Assembly: GCA_010909165.1 (NCBI GenBank)
Contig: MU008169.1
Span: 930,001 to 994,000 of the forward strand
DNA: 64,000 nucleotides
Origin: Anthoceros angustus
Lineage: Eukaryota > Streptophyta > Anthocerotopsida > Anthocerotales > Anthocerotaceae
Reading direction: 5' to 3'
The translations under genes and the position numbers were made by a program. This document shows positions 56,343-64,000 of this stretch, piece by piece (within the stretch, counting starts at the first letter, position 1; every line of letters begins with the position of its first letter). Under the pieces are notes generated by a model, which saw only the letters and a list, made by a program, of their open reading frames with translations, did no database searches and was not told the origin of the DNA.

Positions 56343-58229
56343 TTAATCTTCCAAAAGGCTCAGAAGCTCATTGATTTCAGTCGTCAGAGTGGCCAGCTTT
56401 TGCTGATGAGGGGCAACTCGACTATCGATGTCCTTGCTGGAATACTTCCGCTCATACAACTCCACAGTCAGGGTGTGCTTCTGCAGCAACTTCTCCTGCT
56501 TCTCCTTGTCCTTCGCAACCAGACTCTCCACCTTAGACAAGAGGGGAGAAGACCGAGACGATACTTGCAGCAGAGACTCCACAACAGCCTTGATCTCCTT
56601 CCCTGTGTCCTTGAATGAAGCATCAGCACTCTTCCGAGAGGCCTTACACGCTGCAACATCCCCGGTTCGAGCTAGGTCACGTAAAGCTACCTCAAGCCTG
56701 TCTCCAACAGTTGCTCGTATCTGCAAAAACTTGTGCAATTTGTGCACAGCATTCAGAAACTCCTCCCGCTGGAGACGAGCCTGGTAAGTTGCAGAAGACT
56801 TGGCAATGGTCCAGTCGGAGTGAGTCAGGGCGATGTACGCCAAAAACAACGCCAAGAACCCTGACACCAGCAGCAACGGTTCAGCCAGCATGGCGAAAGT
56901 GCTGAACCTGTAGTAGACCTGGAAGAACATGTTATGCTCCCCCACGTAGTTAAACTTGGTGAGCACAACGACAGGCCTCCCGACAGTATCCAGGTACGTG
57001 TGCTTCACTTCCTGGTGGCGTTCCACATCCATCTCGATACTCACGGAGGGATCCCTTGAACCTTCAGGTAAAATCACCTTCACCACAAGCTTGTCGATGA
57101 CCACATTGCCAAACGGACTACCAAAGGTGATGTTACTGTACAGGCGCCCATCTCTCGACTTGAAGACAAAATCCTCGAGTGGAAGACTGTACCCCAGGGT
57201 AAACGTCACCTGCCAACCTCCAAACAGTGGATACCTCGGCTCAAGCTCTAGATCAGTCTTAGTCCTGTCAGTAGACAAATGTGACGTCGAGATGTTCCCG
57301 ATTTCATCCCTGTAGTACACCGAGTGCGCCCGTGGGGGGAGCCTAGCATGAAGACGGCGGAAGGCCGACAGACCACCATTAGGTTTGGACTGGTAGTCGA
57401 ACCTGGAGAACCCGCCTTTCAGCTTCGCTCCTCCATGTTTCAAGTGATAGTTCTCAGTGACATACACATTCCCCCAGTGCGAAATCTCTATCTCACGCTC
57501 CAGTGTTTCCACGACCGCAAAAGGCTGGTTGTTCTCAAAATGCACATCAACGGGCTTTTCTGTCAAGGCCGAAGTCTTCTCATAGGGGCCATACCGGATC
57601 TCCGTATCAGCAACCTTCACCGGCTCCACCTTGGTATAGGACTCGATCCGACTACTCGGGAGCTTGAAAGCAGTAACCTGGGACTTGGTAGGATAAGGAG
57701 AGAAGAAGACCGCACTGTCCTTGTACACAACAAGCTGCGTGTCACCCTGGCTGATCTCCGCCGGGAACGGCTTCTGCACATGAGTGAAGGCCAGGAAGAG
57801 CTCCAATGCCGCCGACTCCCCGGGCGCAAGAGGCTTATTCAAAGCTATGGCGTAGTAGGAGTGGTCAGCTGGCAGTCCCTCCCCAGCTGTACGCTCCACG
57901 TTCAAAAACACCGCCGTTACTTTGTTCTTCCCCTTCCCTTCCACAACTCCCGCCTTCACCAATGCCAGATGCCCGGCCTGCTCCGACGTGATTCCGAATA
58001 CCACTTCCGACGCCGGATGCGAGCCTTCATTCTCCACCTTGATCGCCACAGTCACCCTAGCCACCTGCGTGGTGAGATCTACTCTGCGCTCCACCTTGGC
58101 CAACGTGAGGCCGTGGAATTGCCGAGCCCCGGCAGCAACACCGCCCGGACCAGCAGCGAGAATGAGCAGCAGCAGCAACACCGAAACCGCCACCGCCGAG
58201 CACACGTCCACGCTCCTCCCTACCGCCAT
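56343..58229 (-). CDS. OST1: Ribophorin I / oligosaccharyltransferase subunit OST1, 628 aa, intronless
   Basis: A subunit of the ER oligosaccharyltransferase complex that transfers the lipid-linked glycan to nascent proteins. Start is the ATG at 58229 (MAVGRSVDVCSAVAVSV), giving a signal peptide with an LLLLLILAAG core. The lumenal Ribophorin_I domain includes VRVTVAIKVEN-like, SYYAIALNKPLAPGESAALE and VYKDSAVFFSPYPTKSQ. It continues with HWGNVYVTENYHLKHGGAKL, FRRLHARLPPRAHSVYYRD, PRYPLFGGWQVTFTLGYSLP and KFNYVGEHNMFFQVYY. A single membrane span lies at about 447-468 (LAEPLLLVSGFLALFLAYIA), then a helical cytosolic tail. One exon encodes everything. Its 3' end faces P5CR, and its 5' end is 178 bp from SF3A3. 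Confidence 0.96.
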   Translation of the reverse strand: MAVGRSVDVCSAVAVSVLLLLLILAAGPGGVAAGARQFHGLTLAKVERRVDLTTQVARVTVAIKVENEGSHPASEVVFGITSEQAGHLALVKAGVVEGKGKNKVTAVFLNVERTAGEGLPADHSYYAIALNKPLAPGESAALELFLAFTHVQKPFPAEISQGDTQLVVYKDSAVFFSPYPTKSQVTAFKLPSSRIESYTKVEPVKVADTEIRYGPYEKTSALTEKPVDVHFENNQPFAVVETLEREIEISHWGNVYVTENYHLKHGGAKLKGGFSRFDYQSKPNGGLSAFRRLHARLPPRAHSVYYRDEIGNISTSHLSTDRTKTDLELEPRYPLFGGWQVTFTLGYSLPLEDFVFKSRDGRLYSNITFGSPFGNVVIDKLVVKVILPEGSRDPSVSIEMDVERHQEVKHTYLDTVGRPVVVLTKFNYVGEHNMFFQVYYRFSTFAMLAEPLLLVSGFLALFLAYIALTHSDWTIAKSSATYQARLQREEFLNAVHKLHKFLQIRATVGDRLEVALRDLARTGDVAACKASRKSADASFKDTGKEIKAVVESLLQVSSRSSPLLSKVESLVAKDKEKQEKLLQKHTLTVELYERKYSSKDIDSRVAPHQQKLATLTTEINELLSLLED

Positions 58230-58407
58230 CTCCACGTCTGCGCTGCGAGCCTAAAGAACTGCAGCTCAAGCCCCGGGTTACATGTAGATAGTTCGCGCCT
58301 GGTTTGTGTTCGCTGGTTCTTCCTTCGCGAACCCTAATTGGCGCTAGTGAGGCTCCGGAGCATTCACTGGTTTTGCTGCTGCGTGCCAGTGGATTCCGGG
58401 CTCCACC
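58230..58407. promoter_or_regulatory. 178-bp bidirectional promoter (OST1 / SF3A3) with a telo-box-like site
   Basis: Start codons on opposite strands are 178 bp apart. The interval contains AACCCTAA at 58330-58337, a telo-box core found in plant housekeeping promoters. No TATA box is evident. Shared regulation is inference. Confidence 0.6.
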
Positions 58408-61400
58408 ATGTCGGCCACCGTGTTGGAGCAGACACGGGCCGCCCACGAGGAGGTGGAGAAGTTTGAGAGGCTGGTGGTGAAGGATCTGCAGACCGAGTCC
58501 AAGTCACACAAGGAGCGGCTTCACCAGAGTCATCGTGTGGCTAACATGCTGGAAGCCATCATCGGAAATACCAACCGCCTCGTGAGTGTTTTGCGTTCAT
58601 GCTTCTTTTCCTCGGCTGGCTGGTGGCTCACGCTGTCGGTCGTTTGGGGGGCAGCTGACGTGGCCCACTGCATTCGTTCGGGACTTCTGTGGTGTGATTC
58701 TTTCACTTTCCTTGTGAGCTGGCTGGGCATGTTGAATGGCGACGTGGTGATTCTTTTAAGTGTCGTGCATCAGATTGAAATTTATGAAGACCGCGACAAC
58801 GCGAGGAGGGATGAGATTGCTGACCTTGGTGGGCAGAGTGCGAGTGGGCAAAATGTGTTCAGCGTGTTCTACGAAAGGCTGAAACAGGTGGGTAGGCGTT
58901 CAGGTTTGTTGTTTGATTATTGGTTGTTCTGTTCTTACGACGTAGAAGTTCATCACCAGCTGGGAAGGCCGTGCAAAGTAACTGTCTGTGTGCAATGTCA
59001 GATTCGGGAGTACCACAGAAGATATCAGAATGCTCGTGTGGTTGATGATGGTGAGGATGTGGAGGAGCTTTTGAAGGAGGAGCCCTATGTGGAGTTCAGT
59101 GGAGAGGTTGGGTCGTTTTCTAGCATGTACGCAGGGTTGGATACGCAGTTTAGCATGGTGGCTTATTATTCCTTCTTTCCTGTCTTCTTTCAGGAGGCTT
59201 ATGGGCGGTACCTTGATCTGCATGAGCTTCACAACCGTTTCTTGAATTCCAAGTTTGGTCATCCGATTGAATATGCAGGGTTTCTCAACGATTTCCCGCA
59301 AACACATAAAATACCCCGCAGTCAGAAAAATGCAAAGTATGTGACTTCTTCTTTTTTCATTCCTCACTATTGTTTTAGTTGTGTCTCTGAAGGAAGCGGT
59401 GCTGCTGCAGGGCATATCGTGATTACCTGGCAGAGGTCACAGAGTATTTGTTGTCTTTCTTCCATCGAACTCAACCTCTCCAAGATACACAGAAAATATT
59501 TGCAAAGGTTTGGCAGCAATTCTATCTTGCAGACAACAGATTGAAGAATCTTGCTTGCACTGATCTCGTATTACACCAAACACTAATGTGGTTTCCGAAT
59601 GTCCACAGGTGGAGGCGGATTTTGAAGAACGGTGGGCAAGTGGCAAGGTGCAGGGGTGGGAGGATAAAGGTTTGGGAAATAGTGCTCAAGAATCAGTGCC
59701 AGAGGAATCAATGATTAACCTGGAAGACTATGAGTCAGCTGCCTCTCTGGCTGAGCTTGGGCCGGAAAAGCTCAAACAAGTAAACTGCAGTTGCTTGTGG
59801 TCCCTCTCCTTTTACTGCTGAACACTCACAAAGAACACTAAACCCTCTGGACTACAGTTATGCTTCATATTATCCTCTTAGTTTATATTTGTCATGCTGT
59901 GTGCAGGCTCTGTCTGCAAAGGGTCTCAAAAGTGGAGGAACTGTTCAACAAAGGGCCGAAAGATTGTTTTTGTTGAAGGTTCTTACTAGCACTCCCTACC
60001 TTCTTTCTCAGTTTGTTCCAAGTAGGAAGAGGAGTCAGACAGTTTGATAGGCTCAACTTTGTCATCGTTTGGTCGTACGTCTTTTAAATGGTTGTCATTA
60101 ACATTTGTTACAGGTGTGGAGTACTATACTTTGCAAATGTGATGGTGAATTTCCTTTTCAGTACTACAAATATGTTTTTAGCTTAACTGCACTTAAAGCC
60201 GTTCTTGCACTTCACTAGAAAATTCCTACCTAGTTATGTGTCGTAACAAAGTTTTCTTTTTGGACATTATTATGGTAAGTTGTAAGAGGTCGTTATCCTG
60301 ACATGCTCTTTGTCATATTGCAGTCTCAATCTATGGAAGAACTCGACCACAAGCACTTTGCGAAAGGAAATCTCATGCAACAAAAGAAAGCACAAGAGTT
60401 TGCACCACAGCTTCAGGCATTGAAAGCTGTCGCTCTTTCTGAAGTGAAAATGCAGAGGCTGTGTGAGCTGCTCCATGGGGTAAAAAGTGTCCCTGGGACA
60501 TGATGATGCATGCTGTTTCCAGTGTGTCCCCTTTCATTGTTAGTTTTAGTTTTGAGCTAACAGTAAAAATGTGGTTGATGTGTAGGCTATCGAAGAAACC
60601 AAGGCGCATGTGGAAAAGAAACATGCATTGACGTATGAGGAAATTGAAGCGGAGCGTGAGGAAGTATGTTGTTTGCTGCCTAGCCGCCTCCCCAGACTGT
60701 TCGGGAATCCTTAGTTCGCTGGTCTAAACTAATTCAGTGTTTTTCTTCCTATTTGTCACGCTTAGACGTCTTGATCTCTCTATCCAGACTGGTGATATGC
60801 TTGCAGGAGGAGGTCCAAGCTGAAAGTGAGAGCGATGATGAAGAGCAGCAGATATATAACCCCTTGAAACTGCCGATGGGTTGGGATGGGAAGCCGATAC
60901 CATATTGGCTTTATAAGCTACATGGCCTTGGGCAGGTCTGTATGTGTATAGCGTAAGACTGAGTGGATTTGGATAAGCTTAAGATCTGCATCTGTGTCCT
61001 GACTTGCATTTCAACAACTTGCAGGAATTCAAGTGTGAGATCTGTGGAAATTACAGCTATTGGGGACGCAGGGCATTTGAGAGGCATTTCAAGGAATGGC
61101 GGCATCAGCATGGCATGAGATGTTTGGGCATTCCGAACACAAAAAACTTCCATGAGATAACGTCTATTGAGGTGCGCCCTGTGCATTGATCAGATGTTGT
61201 TTGCAGCTTGGTTGCGCAGTGAGTTGGGCCCTTTGTTCTTGATGAGGAAATTCGGGTCCAGCAAAATACCTAACTTAATAAGCAATTTCCTTCTTAATTT
61301 CTTATATTTGCAGGATTCCCGGGCTCTTTGGGAAAGGATACAAGAACGACAAGGCGTCAATAAGTGGCGGCCAGATTTGGAGGAAGAGTATGAAGATCAG

Positions 61401-61460
61401 GAAGGGAACGTGTACAATAAGAAGACCTACACAGATTTGCAAAGGCAAGGACTTCTCTGA
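58408..61460 (+). CDS. SF3A3: Splicing factor 3A subunit 3 (SF3a60), 510 aa, 12 exons
   Basis: A component of the SF3a complex of the U2 snRNP, needed for branch-site recognition. Exons: 58408-58581, 58774-58887, 59002-59106, 59194-59336, 59411-59507, 59609-59779, 59907-59978, 60324-60479, 60586-60663, 60807-60935, 61025-61171 and 61314-61460. The N-terminus [20 protein letters not shown] is family-typical. [20 protein letters not shown] spans exons 3 and 4. A conserved linker [20 protein letters not shown] precedes the C2H2 matrin-type finger ([19 protein letters not shown] with [13 protein letters not shown], exon 11). The end is [16 protein letters not shown]. The length is close to Arabidopsis SF3a60 (ATROPOS). 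Every join preserves frame. Confidence 0.97.
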
Positions 61461-62271
61461 AGCCTTGAGTATCTCTTTGGGCCTGTACACCTAGACGCAG
61501 AAACAATTTTGTAGCGCTGAAGCATCAATAGTTATTCATAGGCATCGATAGTTGTCAAGATTTAAACCTGCTGTGCTGCACCATGATGTAGACAATTCCT
61601 GTTGTTAAAGTGGTGAGCGAAATTGGCGAAATTTCGCCGTGAAACTAGTTAAAAGATCATCCGGGCAGGCTGATTTTTTCGTGGGAAACAGTAATCTGCG
61701 ACTTCTACCTCTGTGCTCTTCGTGGGGTCAAACTCGCGACAAATTGCAGATTGATTTCAGTTTCCACAGAACATGGCCCTGCGTACTTGATGTTGTGAAA
61801 CAACCGGGCTTGTGCCTCTCCTAGCAAGGGGTTGCTCAGTTCTCCACCCAAAAATCACAGACTAAAAAACCCACAATTCTATGACGTTCATATGTACAAG
61901 ATGCCTGCCAAACAGCAGCCAAAGGTTATTTCCTCAAAGGAATGAAGATGCCAAAATCGAAGTGCTAAAATGAAGGGGCCCTTCCAAAACTAACTCGCAA
62001 CAGCAAACATATATAGGACGAGGCAAAGCAGGTTTTATAAAAGCCTCTGCTTCCCCGTCACATTTACAACAATGATGAAAATCCGCTTCCACCAGTACAC
62101 ATCAGTTAGCGACATCAGAGTGAAACCTGCCAGACATTGCCTTCGCTCCCATCGGAGTTATTTTACCAATAAAAAATGGGTGCAAATAAGAATGATTCTA
62201 CAGCTACATAAAGTTAGTTACCAAAGGTGCAGGGACAGCTGAGGACTGATTGGTTAAGCGCGTGACCTCTA
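61461..62271. other. Convergent 3' region of SF3A3 and GAUT
   Basis: 811 bp between two stop codons on opposite strands. It contains both 3'-UTRs and no gene that I can support. Confidence 0.6.
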
Positions 62272-63895
62272 CTACTTCTCAATGTTGCACATCTGGACTA
62301 CATCCATGCTGTAGTTGACATACTTTGTCCAAAACTCCTTGTATTGGGGCAAGGCAATGTCCAACCATGGCTTCATGTTCCCATTGTAGTGAATGACTGC
62401 TGCTTTCCTGATTTTCTCGCTACTGATGTTAGGATTGTACCCCAAGCCCAGGACATGCCACGACCTGTCCAGAGGCTTGGTTGTCTTGTAGAAAGTAAGC
62501 AAGCCTGGTGGTAGAGTCCCAAGCTTCCATAATGTGTGGTCTATGTTCTGCATGCCAATGAGAGGACACAGTAAGCACCGGACAATGCAGCCTACTCGGC
62601 ACGGCACTTCAAATAAGCAACATAGTATAGGCAGGACTCACCAGATTCTGCCAGTGGTGGTACTCTTCCGTGGACTTGTGCTTTTTCCAGGCGTCCAAGT
62701 CAAAAATATTCATCCCAAATGCCCAGCCACACGCACTTGGGTCAAAGCGAGAGCTGATCAGAGGGTTATCAAAATTCAAGTACTTGTCCAGTCTGTGGAA
62801 GGAACCAGAGCAAGTTTCCACAGCTCCATTCACGTTACCACCCAGGTTGATGTCCCAAAGTGGCGTCAAGTCCTTCTGGACAACAACATCATCGTCCAAA
62901 AATAGTATCTTGGATAGCTTCGGGTACATCTCTGGCAAGTAGAATTTGAGATAGCTGAGCATCAGATGCTTTGGGTTGCCAAACATCAGTCTACTGCTAT
63001 CCACCGTTGTATTCTCCACGTTTTTGTAGTAGTACTGCAAGTACTCCGGAGATTCCAGTTGACGCAAAAGAGGGACATAAGACGATGTCAGAAACTTGAA
63101 GTCATCCACCGACTTCACCTCCACATGAGCTTTCAACGGCGGACGCTTCTTGAACCATACTTGCATAGCTGCCACATTCATCTTGTTCGTCACTATGTGG
63201 AAGACATGCTTCTTCGTATTCTTTGTGTTTTTCACAGTAGAGTGAACCGCCACCGCTGTCCCAATCACACTATCTGAGAATATGGCATAGTGATACAGAT
63301 TAGGATCCTCAAACTGTGGGAGAGGTTCCTCCGGTCTGTACTCATCCGGCTCGGAGACACGAGCTGCCATCAGTCTCATCGACAGGCAGTGCAAACTCTT
63401 AGGTACAGACTTGGCAGCTATAAGGCTAGCAACTGCGCCGATCTTTTTCACTTTCGATAGCTGATAGTTGGTTTGAAAGAGCTGATCCTCCAACCGCTGT
63501 ATGTTGAGCTCATCATCGAAGAAATGCTTGGAATCCATGATAGCCTCCCGGGTCAACCTGAACAGCTCCTTCACATCGGTCTCGAATTTCCTGTAATGCT
63601 CCTCACTGACCTCCTCAGTCTCAAGTAAAGCCTTGTTCTCAGCTCGAGCCAGAAGCTCCGCGTAACTATCCGCCTGCTCCGAAAAAACATTCACCACCTT
63701 GGTCATGTTGAGCTTTCCCTGTCGAGCTACACCCGCATAAGCTCTGGTGATAGCAAGCCGCTCCCTGGCTTGCTTAAAGAGCTGCTGCGCCCTTATCCTG
63801 TACGGATCCGTCGATGATGACCTAATGGCGAGGAAGTTGCGAGCATACGAATGCTGGGAATCCTCACTACCTTCAACATCCACAGTTGTCCCGAC
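62272..63895 (-). CDS. GAUT: Second galacturonosyltransferase (GAUT, GT8), 5' exon outside the window
   Basis: Two exons are present: 62642-63895 and 62272-62547, giving 509 residues. The acceptor at 63895 (GGCAG|GTCGGG) is in the same position and phase as in the 39.2-kb paralog, so the first exon with the membrane anchor must lie past 63900. The GT8 signature is present: LIAAKSVPKSLHCLSMRL, HYAIFSDSVIGTAVAVH, FLDDDVVVQKDLTPLW, NGAVETCSGSFHRLDKYLNF and ACGWAFGMNIFDLDAWKKHK. The last exon reads KLGTLPPGLLTFYKTTKPLD and HYNGNMKPWLDIALPQYKEF. The last exon is exactly the same length (276 nt) as in the paralog. It acts in pectin backbone synthesis in the Golgi, by family. Confidence 0.95.
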
Positions 63896-64000
63896 CTGCC
63901 GGGAAACACCACACGCCCGTCAGCTCAGAAACAAACAGACACCACCGCAGCTGAAGCAGCTAGTCTCCACAGTCCTCACAGCAACACAGATCTAACAAAA

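Noticed and set aside
57324-58337. 337-codon ORF on the plus strand
   Set aside because: Antisense to ribophorin I and overlapping the SF3A3 promoter. It has no protein-like motif.
1-64000. tRNA, rRNA or snRNA genes
   Set aside because: I saw no convincing A/B boxes with a cloverleaf or conserved rRNA segments. The absence is only as good as reading by eye.

Overview
The window is nuclear DNA of a land plant. It carries spliced plant gene families (GAUT galacturonosyltransferases, an MBP2C-like protein, an OCP3-like homeodomain protein), plant copia and gypsy fragments, a PPR remnant and a CACTA-type transposon. Introns are mostly short (about 50-460 bp) with GT..AG borders. Two large genes, eIF5 and ribophorin I, have uninterrupted coding regions. 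A seedless lineage is my guess from this compactness; the sequence alone does not settle it.

Layout. (1) 63-17611 is one giant CACTA-like element. It has 30-bp perfect terminal inverted repeats that begin CCCTACTAG, a 3-bp target duplication (TCT), subterminal GTTGCAA/GTTACAC/GTTAAG repeats and AT-rich shoulders. Its GC-rich core contains three separate tandem duplications of about 1.7-2.0 kb. Broken ORFs point outward toward both ends, and no complete transposase is visible. (2) 17615-29050 is a repeat graveyard: two minisatellites, a PPR pseudogene with a 623-bp tandem duplication, a truncated copia element, a 184-bp LTR with a primer-binding site beside an unknown ORF, and other degenerate ORFs. 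(3) 29.1-36.0 kb holds eIF5 (+), convergent with a 9-exon zinc-finger gene (-). (4) 36-39 kb is intergenic with a LINE-like fragment. (5) 39.2-41.2 kb is a GAUT gene. (6) 41.8-44.3 kb is an AT-rich island with a decayed coiled-coil gene. (7) 46.1-51.8 kb holds MBP2C-like (+), OCP3-like (-) and an MPO1/DUF962-like gene (+). (8) 52-54.2 kb has gypsy integrase debris and a foldback repeat. (9) 54.4-63.9 kb holds P5C reductase (+), ribophorin I (-), SF3A3 (+) and a second GAUT (-) cut by the window edge.

The genes are mostly housekeeping: translation initiation, pectin synthesis, ER N-glycosylation, proline synthesis, splicing and lipid alpha-oxidation. They do not form a pathway. Two divergent pairs share very short promoters (OCP3/MPO1, 186 bp; ribophorin I/SF3A3, 178 bp), and the other neighbouring pairs are convergent. 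Exon boundaries were placed by eye from splice consensus, frame continuity and family motifs. All frames given close without stops unless noted.
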